From assembly GCA_047495785.1 (NCBI GenBank), contig JBLDXI010000010.1, forward strand, positions 2,046,001-2,110,000: a DNA stretch of 64,000 nt, written 5' to 3'. Shown here one piece after another: positions 53,072-64,000 of the stretch. The stretch comes from Lepidodermella squamata. Lineage: Eukaryota; Gastrotricha. The position numbers were made by a program, and so were the translations under genes. The notes beneath the pieces are model-generated. The model saw only the letters and a list, made by a program, of their open reading frames with translations, did no database searches and had not been told where the DNA came from. The stretch's first letter is position 1; each line of letters opens with the position of its first letter.

Positions 53072-54088
53072 TCAGGCTAACGCGGGCAGCTCGAACTCAT
53101 CGATGGAGGCTCCTCTGTTGCGGCGGGTTCCATCGACCAGACACTGCAGGAACACCTGCTCGTCGATGATCGGGTACTGCTGCTCGGATGCGGCTTCGAA
53201 ATCCAACATTTGCCGCAACGCGCGGCCGCTGAGATAAAAGAACTTTGCCGAGCCGAGTCCGCTGTCGAAAAGCTGGCTTTCGTAGTTGGATTTGACTCGA
53301 CGCGCGACATCATTTGCCAAACGCTGGCGGGTCGATACGTCGAGGTCGGAAAATTTCTTCCCGCCAAACTTCTCGTAAGCTTCGTTGTCCAGGTCGACAT
53401 CAGACTTGGAACGAACGAAAATGCACTCTTGGCCCATTTTCTTAGCCTGGAGCCCGTATTCGACGTCGAATTGTGACAACCGGTTGCCAGTCACGATAAC
53501 GAGCGCGTCCATGAAGTATAGGAAGTTGTCGAGGTAATACTTGCCGACGGGATGCTTCGGAGTCATCGCTCCTGGGTGGTCCCAGAAAACGAACGACGAG
53601 TTGAAGTGGCTCACGTACTGCGATGGCGTCTCCGTCGTCTCGACCACTCCAACAGCAACGTTTTGACGCAGGAACGCGTTCAGCAGCGTCGATTTGCCGT
53701 TGCCAGCCCCGCCGATAATTGCAAAGTTGAACTTGCGTGTGTCGAGGTTGTGCGATTTTGCCTTCTGCCGAAGCTTCTCCTGTTCGCGTTGTCGCTCGAC
53801 CTCCAGTGCCGCCAGCTTCTCCTCCTTCTCTTGCTGTAGCCGCCGAGTAACTTTCTCATCTGTGGAAACTTGCATCATCAACTGCAGATGCTCCAACTGC
53901 TGCTTCATAGCCATGAGCTGCGGCGCCATATCCTGTGCAGAAGTACATGCTCTGACTTACGATTCGAATGCGGAGACATGAATAAGACTTACCACGACTG
54001 GATCAGGGGCTTTAGCTTCTGAGCTTGGCATCAACACTTTGATTACTTCCTTCACGGCGGGGATAACAAATCTTTTAAAGACGTCCAT
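53072..54088 (-). CDS. IRG-like (interferon-inducible-type) GTPase 1
   Basis: Two exons (53993-54088, 53072-53932) encode 318 residues. Exon 1 is a helical leader (MDVFKRFVIPAVKEVIKVLM); a coiled-coil-like charged stretch rich in Gln, Glu and Lys follows. The G domain has G1 GGAGNGKST, a switch I Thr in VETTETPSQY, G3 WDHPGAMTPKHP and G4 RSKSDVDLDNE. These match the immunity-related GTPase layout, including the VTGNRLSQFD helix that follows G3. The C-terminal part is helical with SAKFFYLSGRAL. IRG proteins act on internal membranes, in vertebrates against intracellular pathogens. This copy belongs to subfamily B of the cluster, without a myristoylation signal. About 250 bp separate it from a same-strand paralogue. 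Confidence 0.8.
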
Positions 54089-54339
54089 TGCTTTTTCCTC
54101 CGACTTCCGAAATTGGAATCAATGATCTAAACATCGAAAATAAATATACTTTTTGATTAGTGTTGTTCTAATGTAAAAGCTCATATCTTGCAGTAAAAGA
54201 TCTTCTGCTAATTGACGTTCAACATATCGTTCGACTATTTGTTCAAAAAATCACGCCGCATTTTGTAAATCAAATCATCAGGAAATCATTAAGTCAAAAA
54301 TGGCTTAGATCAAATCAAACCAAAGTCTGTGCTTAGAAT

Positions 54340-55713
54340 TCATGGCGACACGGGCAGCTGGAACTCATCTATGGAGACTCCTCTGTTCCTGCGAGCTCCC
54401 TCGACCAGGCACTGCAAAAACGACTGCTCGTCAATGAACGGGAACCGTTGCTCAGATGCGGCTTCGAAATCCAACATTTTCTGCAACGCGCGGCCGCTGA
54501 GATAGAAGAACTTTGCCGAGCCGAGACCGTTCTCGAAAAGCTGGCTTTCGTAGTTCGATTTGACTCGCTGAGCAATGTCATTTGCGAAACACTGGCGGGT
54601 TGATTCGTCAAGCTCGTAAAATGTTTTCCCACCATATCTGTCGTGCGCCTCGTTGTCCAGATCGACGTCAGACTTCGAACGGACAAAAATACATTCTTGG
54701 CCCATTTTCTTCGCCTGCAGACCGTATTCAATGTCGAACTCTGACAGCCGGTTGCCAGTCACGATGATCAACGCGTCCATGAAGTATAGGAAGTTGTCGA
54801 GGTAATACTTGCCAGCGGGGTGCTTCGGGGTCATGGCTCCAGGATGGTCCCAGAAAACCAAAGCAGGGTTGAAATAGCTCACGTACTGCGACGGCGTCTC
54901 CGTCGTCTCTACAACTCCGACTGCTACGTTTTGGCGAAGAAACGCGTTGAGCAGCGTTGATTTTCCGCTCCCAGGGCCGCCGATAATTGCAAAGTTGAAC
55001 TTGCTTGTATCGAGGTTGTGCGATTTCGCCTTGCGCCGAAGTTCCTCCTCAGTGCGATTCCGCTCAGCCTCCCGTGCCGCCAGTTTCTCCTTTTTCTCTT
55101 GTTCAAGCCGCTGAATAACTTCCTTATCTTTCGATACGCGCATCATCAACTGCACTTGGTCCAATTGCATTTTCATCGCCGTAAGTTCGGGCGTCGTGTC
55201 CTGTACATAAAATCACGTACGCTCACTGGTATGGGAGAGCGATAAGGTCTTACCACGGCTTGAACAGGGACTTTCGATACTGAGTGTGGCTGCAGCAACT
55301 GTTCAAAGATTGCCAGCCCGGGGCCGGCTAAGGCTGTTGGCAAGTCCATTCGGTCAACTTGAGTCTAAAATCATGAACATATGTATATATCGTATTAATA
55401 TAATGATTTCACGATCGAACTAAGGAATCGGATTTGACCCAATCTTCTCAGTTCGACTGATTATGCGGAAATAATGTTATTTATCATTATAAACTCACGC
55501 CATTCGATCCAGCTTCCTCTCGTTGATATTTTCCTCGCTGCTGCCCTAATACGGCTGCCAGCGGTTCACTAGAGTCTTGTATTGGAAAAACAAGGCCATA
55601 CGGAGCTTCTGACAAAAATCCGAGCTTGATATGGTTTTAGATTCAGAAATAAGTTGAATACCTTGTTCCGAATTTCCACCTGTGGTCGACATGATTGAAT
55701 TAAAAGGATTCAT
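54340..55713 (-). CDS. IRG-like GTPase 2 (subfamily B, extended N-terminus)
   Basis: Four exons (55662-55713, 55499-55608, 55254-55364, 54340-55200) join in phase to 377 residues. The last two exons correspond to the whole of copy 1; the first two add about 60 residues not seen there (starting MNPFNSIMSTTGG, and including GQQRGKYQREEAG). The G domain shows G1 GGPGSGKST, VETTETPSQY, WDHPGAMTPKHP and RSKSDVDLDNE, all intact. Similarity to copy 1 is very high across the G domain, consistent with recent tandem duplication or gene conversion. If the upstream exons are not used, translation could start at the ATG at 55349 (MDLPTALAGPG). Confidence 0.78.
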
Positions 55714-57419
55714 CTAAAGATATCATGAACAATAGCAGATGTATACAAACCATGATCTGGAAGGATCCCGTCGAGACATCACACATAACATCCATCAAAT
55801 TTCACGCAAAATGTTCATTGAAACATTAAAAATCATCACAAACGATGTTATAACTCAAAAAGTGTACTAGTATATCAGTAAAATAGAAAAACCGCAATGC
55901 CTCACATTTGACGGTATTTCACGGATGCCTGGACTTGGCCCAATGAAAATTACACGCACAAGTGCAAAACCAAGCACAGAATTATATGCTAATCAGTTAG
56001 CCGCTGTCAATTAACGACGAATAACAACACCCAGGTTATGATGTATGGGCAAGCTATGACGCAATGTAACATCCAAAAAATGGTTGTCTGCACTTCATGT
56101 TAGACGTTAGGACTTATCTGTACGTCACGGCGTTTTTTAGCCATCCCTATTTGGGTATCACAATTTTTACCGGAAAATAAACTAGACGTTATAGGAGAAA
56201 TTAGGATGAAAAATCAACCCTGCAACTGCTTTTATTCAGAGGAAATTTACCCTGCAAAATCGAACCCAAAATGGCCAAGTCACCCCCATTTATGCCCTAG
56301 CTCAGATCTTGAGAGGCGCAAAACATCTTTCTCTTTTTCATGAATATAAATTTATGGGTATTTAATCGCTTATTCCGATGCTAGCTCTTAGAGGTGGTGG
56401 ATTTTTCTCTGTTCGTAACTCGTGGATTCATTTTATTTACTTTTTTAATATTTGCTTGATTTTTCTCATTTTTTTCTAATGCTTCATATTTTGCTGCTGC
56501 AGAATAACAGCAGTAAAAAAGAATACACCGAAAAAATTGAGACCAAAATTGCTGGTAAAATTTCTTTTCAACAAAATCTAAATTTAAAATTTAAAATTAA
56601 AATTAAAATTTTAAATTAATTTTCCAAATTTTAAAATAAAAAAATTGGTAGAATTTTGTTTACATAGGTTGTCTTGCCGTCTCTTTTAGAAACAACAAGC
56701 TGAAAGAGACAACAAGAAATAACCCGAGTGCCCCTCCGCTTATTAGTGAGGATGATTCAATGGTAAGAAAGGAAATCGGTGTCAACTGATTTGTTGGAGG
56801 GAGATAGGCCTGATGGGTAGCTATCAGCGCATAAAAAATTAGGCTGATTGGGTGAAAATTGAGCAAGTCGTTTTATCTTAGAAAAAAGCTTATCAAAACT
56901 ATTTAGGGATATCAATTTTCGCGTGCACAGTGCTATCCATTTCGTAAATTTAAAACATTCAACTTTGCCCCTCATTAGTCTTACTTTTTCGTGACCGAAA
57001 ACCTCTTAGTGCGGCGTCCTATCTACGTCACATGAAATATACCTGCGTGTCAGATCTTTCTTATATAATATTTATCCATGGGTGCCAGCGATGCCAGTGA
57101 TTATAATTATCTGGCTCGCGATTAATTCACGGCTTGAACGTTAGTATTGATGGATTGTGTGAAATTCATATTTCACGCATGGCGCGGCGTCGGTTTTTTA
57201 TCTTCTCATGCCTACAGTTTTAATTCATTTGGTCATTAGTTTCAACCAAAATTTAATGATTGCTTGCTTATAAAAACCAGGCTCCCCTTGTCTGCATATT
57301 ATGTTACTAAGCCAAAATATGTTAGCAATTTGTTTTAATATCAAAATTTGTACACTTTTTGCAAAGTATCTTCATATCTTTATAGTTTGAATTCGATTCT
57401 TAACCCTCAGTTTGTTATC
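55714..57419. other. Intergenic, AT-rich
   Basis: No gene is supported. There is AAATTTAAAATT-type simple sequence at about 56575-56645. A dispersed ~100-bp repeat shared with 32543-32640 lies at about 56803-56925. Confidence 0.4.
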
Positions 57420-58412
57420 ATGGGTGGTATTTTCGGAAAACGGCGTCCTGTCATTGAGTATCGAACCCCGCCGGACATTTCGGTATCATGCCAATAATTT
57501 ATTTCAAATTAATGTGACGGTTGTTACCAGATAATGCTTGAAACACTCCAAGCCCAAATAGTGAAATTGCAAAACAGCATCGCGCATGAAAACGACAAAG
57601 CTGTGAAGCAAAAGCTGCTCGAAGACAAGCAACGCATGGAAGATGAGAGAGAGGCGAGGCGCAAGCGAATGGAAGCGGAAATCAAGCAGAAGGCGAAGGA
57701 TTACGGGCTAAACCTGGACAAATTCAACTTCGCCATAATCGGGAACGCTGGCGTTGGCAAGTCAAGCCTAATCAATGCGCTGGTTCCGGGCGCGAAGGCT
57801 CACGTGAGCGTTGTCGAAGGCACAATGAAGCCAACGCCTTACGCTAATAAAGCGTACAACGTCATGTTCTGGGACGTGCCTGGTTCGGCGACGAAAAAGC
57901 ATCCGGTCGCGAGTTATTACGCTGACAACTTCCTGTACTTGATGGATGCGTTGATCATTGCGACTGGCAATCGCCTGTCTGAATTTGATGTTGGGTTCGC
58001 AAAGGAAGCGATTCGCCATGGCCAGAGGGTTGTTTTCGTGAGGTCGAAAGCTGATCTGGATCTAGGCAACGAATACTACGAATTGGAGAATAAATATTGG
58101 GAGGACTGCCCTGTCAATGATCGAAGACGTGTGGCTGACAGCGTCAGAAATAAAATCAAGACCAACTATCGAGACCAATTTCTGGAATACAACGTCGCGA
58201 GAATGAAGGATGGCTCAGAGGTTCCGTTCTATTTCATCAGTTCGCGAACTGTCAAAGAAATTATCGAAGGCGTTGAAACAAGCCGAAGCAAGTGGCCATT
58301 GTTGGATGAGAAGGAGTTTATGAAGGGGCTGTATGATCAGCTTAAGAAAGACGGTGCTTTTCGAAATATTGATCAATTCATTCTTCCCAAGTTTCTTGCT
58401 TCAGATAAGTAA
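57420..58412 (+). CDS. IRG-like GTPase 3 (subfamily A, N-myristoylation-type start)
   Basis: Exon 1 (57420-57482) and exon 2 (57531-58412) give 314 residues across a 48-nt intron. The start MGGIFGKRR has Gly2 and small residues expected for N-myristoylation followed by basics, so membrane attachment is likely. A charged helical stretch (about residues 25-80) precedes the G domain. G1 is GNAGVGKSS (about 92-100), switch I VEGTMKPTPY, G3 WDVPGSATKKHP and G4 RSKADLDLGNE. All GTPase motifs are intact. It differs from copies 1 and 2 by Ser for Thr after GKS, and by TMKPT in switch I. This copy is a good reference for the damaged subfamily A members downstream. Confidence 0.82.
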
Positions 58413-59163
58413 TTCTTCCCAAGTTTAACCGCCACCAGTTATAACCACACGACGCTATAGTTTGAAATTCACTGAATATAGTTGTTTGCCGACGATTTCT
58501 AGCTAGAATATAAATAAATATTACGAGCATTCCTCATTCTGATTTGATAATTCGAACATTTCATATTATTTACGCGCGCAGTTGATAGCAAGCTTGAATG
58601 AAGTTTTCATGCGTGCTTTATTATCCTAACCTCGGATCTAAATGTGTAATAGGCTGCTTCAGGAGTCGAGATGGTACCATCGGATTCAAAAAACTGATTT
58701 TGCACACAAACTCGAAATTTATGACACTTAAAGGCTTCAGTTCTTAGGTAAAACGTCAGTAGAATCTCAGTCAACGTCAGAAACGAGTTCGAGGATGAGG
58801 CTCAGTAGCACAACTTTCTGCTAAACTAAACTTGACCCTGTGCTAACTGTTGTAAAACTATTTGCAATAAAAAAAATGAGTAATGAGTAATGAGTAGTAG
58901 CGATCCATGCGGAACTCTGTCAGATATCGGCGAGTTGCCTCGCCCTAAAAGCCTAAATGGCCGAAATTCCTTGTCGAAATCCAGGTGATTGGTGAATAAA
59001 ATGAGGTGATTTTCAATTATTACTGATTTCTTTTGACATATATCTTTCATACCAAACTGGAAGTTCCGCATAGCTCTTCAAATGACGAACACGTTGATTA
59101 TGTTTTTACAAATTTTCAAAAATTTCTAACGGGTAACGGGTAAAAAATGAAAAAAACACATTA
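58413..59163. other. Intergenic
   Basis: No gene is supported. A TGAGTAATGAGTAATGAGTAG short tandem lies at about 58876. Confidence 0.4.
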
Positions 59164-59902
59164 TTGGGAGCGCGGCAGAAGGAACATCTATTAGGCTCGT
59201 TTGATGTTTTACATCAAATTTACCGCCAGCGACTTTTTATATTTTATTTATTCAAAAAACTGTCAGCTAAAAGCATGCCGGCAAGACGCTTTCCACAAGC
59301 GTGCGTAAAGGCTAAGGCAGCAAGGCCCAAAGCACGGCTTAATATGCGTCGGAAATCGGAGGCTGCCTAATACAGGTTGGTGCCCCTTTAGTCGCGAAAA
59401 AACAGCTTGGCCGAATTATAACAAGTGAGTCGGTCGTGTTTTTCCATCATTTTTTGTATAGATTTTTAGGCGGTGAAATAAGCCCATCCACATCAAAAGA
59501 CGTGAGACCCCAAAAATTCACTGAAATTGCTTATATCCATCTAGGTTGGCGTTTACCTTGAACCTTGATCCCATCTAAATGTTAGTGGCTTCAAAATTTC
59601 GGCTTTTTCGCCAACCCCCACTTTTCACTTGTCAACGGCCGAATGTAATGAATACGCATATTAATGCTAATTTAATATTTACTCCGTGTATTATATACGG
59701 ATTCGTGGCAATGATAGTGGTCAGTGGCGTTAAATCCTTAGCTTTGATGCGCACGTATCTATACTGAGTGGTGATTGTGGAAAGTAGAAAGCGTCCTGCC
59801 GGCTGAAAGCTTTTTTTGAATAAAAAATATAGAAGGTCACGGGCGGTAAAATTGTAAAAAAAACATTAAACGAGCCTAGAGGTTTATTCTGCCGTGCTCC
59901 AA
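59164..59902. mobile_element. Long-TIR MITE, ~740 bp
   Basis: The left arm begins TTGGGAGCGCGGCAGAA and the right arm, inverted, TTGGAGCACGGCAGAA. Arms of about 125 bp align through AGGCTCGTTT, TTTTACCGCC and GCCGGCAAGACGCTTTC. No coding capacity. Confidence 0.75.
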
Positions 59903-60174
59903 CGACATGTAATTGGTTGGAGCTGTGCCATCAGTGAACCACGATAAACACTTATGATGGAATCAATTGTATCGTTCAATTCGGCGTGATTTTTTGCAAA
60001 AATGGTTAAATGATATGTTGAACCTCAATTAGCAAAAGAACTCTAACAGCAAGATTTTTTCCAAATAGCTGGATATCTCATTACTTAATCACTCGAAATG
60101 TTTTAGTAGACATTTTTCTGTGATTTGCATTATTTTTGGGGACAAATTAAAACAGTTTTTAATGAAAACTAATA

Positions 60175-60350
60175 CACCTTTTTTATTTTGCAATTTCATT
60201 ATTTTTATTAAAGAAAAACGCGTTTATTTTTTCATGATTATCAGCGTATTCATTGTATTCATTTTCTTACTTTTTTCTACCTAATGATTTACTCGATCTT
60301 CGAAGGTTCGCTGTATGCGAATACGAAACCCGAATGGGATGAATTATATA
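60175..60350. mobile_element. Solo terminal arm of the 30477-31539 transposon family
   Basis: About 176 bp, starting CACCTTTTTTATTTTGCAAT after TA, closely matches the left arm of the element at 30477. It runs to GAATTATATA and abuts, without a gap, the truncated IRG fragment. Confidence 0.8.
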
Positions 60351-60785
60351 TTTTTGGCGTTTTGGCGAAGAAACGCGTTCAGCAGCGTCGATTTGCCGTT
60401 GCCGGATCCGCCGATAATCGCAAAGTTGAACTTGCTTGTTTCAAGATTGTGCGATTTCGCCTTTTTTCGAAGTTCCTCCTGTGCGCGTTTTCGCTCGTCT
60501 TCCAAAGCAGCTAGCTTCTTCTGTTTCTCCTCTTGAAGCTTCTTAGCAACTTCCTCATCTACCGACACCTGCAACTCGGTGTTGATTCAATTGTTGATTC
60601 AATTGTTGCCTCATTTCCATGAGTGGCGGCGTCATATCCTGTACATTTACAAATCGAAACATTTGCTTGCGGAAAAAAAGAATAAGACTTGCCACAACTT
60701 GAACTGGGGCTTGAGATTCCGACTTGGGCGCAAACAAGCTGCACATTTCCTTCACCACCATTGCCGGGACGAAAAATTCCGCCAT
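60351..60785 (-). pseudogene. IRG-like GTPase fragment (subfamily B), truncated after the P-loop
   Basis: Exon 1 (about 60694-60785, MAEFFVPAMVVKEMCSLFAP) matches the leader of copy 1, and its donor is GC (GCAAGT) where copy 1 has GT. Exon 2 begins DMTPPLMEMRQQL. It contains a duplicated AATCAACAATTG unit and a frameshift, then continues VSVDEEVAKKLQ through G1 GGSGNGKSTLLNAFLRQNAK. There it stops at the solo transposon arm. G3 and G4 are missing, so no working GTPase can be made. Confidence 0.75.
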
Positions 60786-61226
60786 TTCAGAGTCTATGAT
60801 AAAAAAATGGGTATATGTTAAAACAGTTTAAGTGAATGATGTGAACGACATTATTTAGCTTAATAATAATCCTCTGAATGCCCTAATAATATCAGCAAAT
60901 GCAAATGGTCGCAGAAGTAAGGGGAGGGAATATAAAAGAGGAGAAAAGAGTAGCATTCAAAAATTACGTTAAAAACACACTTTCAATGAAAGAAAATCGT
61001 ACAATTGTAATTGCATTCCGCGCGATATCTTCGATTAGAAGTCCTGACACATGACAGATGAATCATATTAATTCATTGAAAACTTAGGCTAGTACCAAGC
61101 CAGATGATCTGAAATTAGGCTTTGCTATGGCCAGCCAAATCTTGTACTAATTTATTTTTGTTATCTTCGAAATGTTTCTTGTATCTTAGGTATTTGACTT
61201 TGATTTATTGATCTGCATTCATCATC
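60786..61226. other. Intergenic
   Basis: The divergent spacer between two IRG-like loci; nothing else is seen. Confidence 0.35.
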
Positions 61227-62202
61227 ATGGGTAATCGCGAAAGCACACATGTCGAGTATCGAATCCCGGCAGAATTTTGGGTATGCTTCCCAATGCTTTC
61301 TTTACAATTGCCTTACTTTTTATACTAGGAATTGCTGCAAAAGCAGCAAGCTGTATTAACGCAACTGCAAACCAACATCACACAAGAAATCGACAAAGCT
61401 AAGAAGCAAGCGCTGATCGAAGAAAAGCAACGCCTCGAGGCCGAGAAAGAGGCGAAGCGTAAGCGAATGGAGGAGGAAATCAAGCGAAAAGCGAGAATCT
61501 TTGGCATCAATCTCGACGACTTCAACTTTGCAATCATCGGAACAACCGGCGTTGGCAAGTCGACCCTAATCAACGCGTTGGTTCCGGGCGCGAAGGCTCA
61601 CGTGAGCGTCGTCGAAGGCACAATGCGACCGACACCTTACCGCAGCCGCAACGTCGTGCTTTGGGACGTTCCTGGGTCGGCGACAAAGAAACATCCGGTT
61701 GCCAATTACTACGCTGACAACTTTCTGTACCTGATGGATTCGCTGATCATTGTGACTGGCTTTCGTTTGTCCGAATTCGATGTTGAGTTTGCGAAAGAAG
61801 CGATCCGACATGACCAGGGTTGTTTTCGTGAGGTCGAAGGCTGATGTGGACCTTGCCAATGATTACTACGTCAAGGAGGAGAAATATTGGGAAGACTGCC
61901 CGGCCAACGACCGAAAACGTGTAGCCGACGCCGTGAGCAGTGAAATTCGAGACAACTACACACGCCAATTTCAGGAATTTGGCGTTGCGAATATGCAGGA
62001 TGGCTCTGAGATTCCGTTTCATTTCATCAGTTCGCGGGCTATTGATGAAATCGTCAAAGGCGTTGATGCTAGCCAACGCAAATGGCCGCCGTTGGATGAG
62101 GAGAAGCTGGTGAAGACGTTGTACGAAGGGCTCAAGAGAGACGGGGCTTTGAGAAGTATTGAAAACTTCAGTCTTCCTCGGCTTCTTGCTCCGGAAAACT
62201 AA
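61227..62202 (+). pseudogene. IRG-like GTPase 4 (subfamily A) with an internal frameshift
   Basis: Exon 1 (61227-61280, MGNRESTHVEYRIPAEFW) and exon 2 (61329 onward) follow the plan of copy 3, with a myristoylation-type start. G1 GTTGVGKST, VEGTMRPTPY and WDVPGSATKKHP are intact. At about 61817 two bases are missing relative to copy 3 (CCAGGGTTG against CCAGAGGGTTG), and the rest, including G4 RSKADVDLANDY, lies in another frame to 62202. Apart from that the second frame is clean and highly similar, so this is either a very young pseudogene, a null allele or a sequence error. An AATAAAAA lies at about 62310. Confidence 0.7.
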
Positions 62203-62997
62203 TTCAAGCGATTGACTTGTGACTTTGAAGGTCATGTTATGAGACCTATTGATTCATTTTTCGTTTCATTACTTGGGCGTTTCTGTTCACTTTAATCTTG
62301 AATGTTTCAATAAAAATTGCAAGTCTGTCTCATTCTGATTTGTCTTTCTTTAATCAATCTGGCAGATGGAGTCTTGAAAGTAAATTGAACACCTTTTGGC
62401 AGTTAGACGTTGTGAAAATTACCAGAATTTTATTAGATATTAATAGAATGATGAGAAATTCAGTTAATATTCAGTTGGCCATGTTTGAGGTTTTTGAAGT
62501 GCAAATCGCGTATCGTTTTACGACTAATTTCACGAATACTTTAGAAAATTGACTCAGAACTTGGCATAAAAGATAGCAGCTAGTACTAAGCCTCAACTAA
62601 ACAGTAGAATTTCTGCGCTGATTGGGCAATCGATCGCTGAAGAACAGCTGCTTCAAAATACAAACTTTCAATTAAAGCGCTTCGGACCCGCGAAGATCAA
62701 CAAAGATCCGCACGATGGCATACTCGATGCAGCAGGTGCTTGAAAACTACAGCTGTTCATCTCTGTTTAAGTTATTGATACAAATTTTAAACAACCGGCT
62801 TCATTCCACAGGGTTTATTCCTTCATTTTTTGGACAATCATAGCTTCAAGAAAAGGAAAACCATCACGTTCAATATCAATGAACTGACGTTGGCAGTTGG
62901 CACCGTAATTTCATACCCAAAAGTCAACGCAGAACTGGCTTGGAAGATGAGCTATTTCAAAGCAGGGGCTAAGCAGACGAGTTGATAAGAATCACTC
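62203..62997. other. Intergenic
   Basis: No gene is supported; the 3' flanks of two convergent IRG-like loci. Confidence 0.35.
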
Positions 62998-63892
62998 TTA
63001 CATCTTACATGCTGATGCTGACGCGGACAGATCGAACTCATCGATGGAGACTTCTCTGTTCCTGAGAGCTCCCTCGACCAGAGTCTGTAGGAACAACTGC
63101 TCGTCGATGATCGGGTACTGCGGATCGGCTGTGGTTTCGAAATCCATCATTCGCCTCAACGCGCGGCCGCTGAGGTAGTAGAACTTCACCGAGCACAGTC
63201 CGTTCTCGAAAAGCTGGCCATCGTAGCCAGATTTTACTCGATGCACGACATCATTCACTAAGCGCTGGCGAGTTTGTTCGTCAAGGTCGGACAATTTCTT
63301 CCCATCATATTTGTCGAAAGCTTCATTATCAAAATCGATGTCAGATTTTGTTACGACATATATGTATTCCTGGCCCATTTTCTTAGCCTGAAGGCCGTAA
63401 TCGATATCGAACTGTGTCAGCCGGTTGCCAGTCACGATGATCAAAGTCCATGAAGTAATAGCTATCTGGGTAAGGCGCTGGCTTTATTGTGCATTCGACA
63501 ACGCTCACGTTAGACTTTGCGCCTCGAACCAGCGCATTGATAAGGGACGACTTGCCAACGCCGGCTTGCCCGATGATTGCAAAGTTGAAGTCGTCGAGAT
63601 TTAGGCGGACATCTTTCGACTTATGCTTGATTTCCGCCTCCATTCGCTTGCGCTTCGCCTCTTTCTCAGCTTCGATGCGTTGCTTTTCTTCGAGCATCTT
63701 TCGCTTCACAGCTTTGCCGGTTTCAAGTGCCATGTTGTTTTGCAGTTGGGATATTTGGGCTTGGAGTGTTTCAAGTATTTTCTAGTAACAAAGGTCACAA
63801 TAATTTGGAAGAAATTCTTGACATCATACCGAAATCTCCGGCGGGATTTGATATTCACTGACTTGACGGCGGCTTCCGAAAATATTACCCAT
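62998..63892 (-). pseudogene. Chimeric IRG-like GTPase: subfamily A N-terminus joined to subfamily B C-terminus
   Basis: Exon 1 (63830-63892, MGNIFGSRRQVSEYQIPPEI) and the first part of exon 2 are subfamily A: a helical charged stretch, then G1 GQAGVGKSS and switch I VECTIKPAPY. Right after this comes YYFMD, the subfamily B sequence normally about 35 residues further on, and the frame shifts. The rest (62998-63444) is subfamily B: VTGNRLTQFDIDYG, the G4-equivalent TKSDIDFDNEA and YYLSGRALRR. The G3 (DxPG) motif is deleted, so GTP hydrolysis is not expected. It may be a recombination product between neighbours. The start is 108 bp from the window end. Confidence 0.75.
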
Positions 63893-64000
63893 GATAATAG
63901 AAATCTAATTTAAACTGAAAAAGGTTTGGAAATTATTGCAGAAGACATTGCAGAAATTATGAGCCGATTTCGATAGCAATAGTAAAACCAGTGCTAAAAT

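Noticed and set aside
53210-53839. Antisense frames opposite the IRG genes
   Set aside because: Mirror frames of a conserved coding region; the sense strand has GTPase motifs and splice structure.
56660-56866. Minus-strand hydrophobic frame
   Set aside because: It lies across a dispersed repeat also found at 32543, where the frame is not conserved.

Overview
This window looks like nuclear DNA of a small-bodied invertebrate animal. Genes are split by very short GT-AG introns (mostly 36-58 nt). It carries animal families: an NK2.2/vnd-type homeobox gene, a GABA-B-like receptor, an M13 peptidase with the full C-terminal signature, alpha-arrestins and a BEN-domain protein. It is littered with DNA transposons and MITEs. 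I cannot name the phylum with confidence; an ecdysozoan or micro-arthropod-like genome is my best guess.

Layout. 1-4.1 kb: ubiquitin-specific protease (USP) pieces, a membrane-anchored C-terminal half and a second copy split by a ~1.4 kb insert. 4.2-6.5 kb (-): class C GPCR. 7.4-9.9 kb: neprilysin-like M13 peptidase, whose six exons reconstruct to 750 codons. 10.6-13.6 kb: two intronless genes, a 745-aa multi-domain RNA-repair protein (2H phosphoesterase, phosphatase, P-loop kinase, RNA ligase) and an archaeo-eukaryotic primase (AEP) domain resembling those of large DNA viruses. 15.6-16.8 kb: NmrA-like NAD(P)-binding protein. 17.9-22.2 kb: three tandem intronless alpha-arrestins. 22.3-22.7 kb (-): small secreted Gln-rich peptide. 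25.6-26.6 kb (-): divergent homeobox gene.

28-40 kb: an apparently unnamed family of small secreted eight-cysteine peptides built from symmetric short exons. There are two intact copies, one cut by a stop, and one decayed. A TIR element, a small nuclear-looking protein, an intact multi-exon CACTA/Tnp2-like transposase and a BEN-domain gene are mixed in with them. 41.8-44.2 kb (-): NK2.2/vnd homeobox gene, followed by ~6 kb of gene-free DNA with CpG-rich patches. 50.6-52.5 kb (-): a decayed P-element transposase invaded by a 753-bp inverted-repeat element. 53-64 kb: a cluster of six IRG-like GTPase genes or remnants in two subfamilies. Three look intact; the others are a frameshifted copy, a copy truncated at a transposon end, and a chimera of the two subfamilies.

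Themes. First, a possibly virus-derived nucleic-acid repair/replication pair domesticated in an animal genome. Second, two fast-evolving multicopy families (secreted cysteine-rich peptides and IRG GTPases) undergoing tandem duplication, gene conversion and decay, which fits a defence or conflict role but is not proven. Third, nested mobile elements that disrupt these families and leave datable scars.
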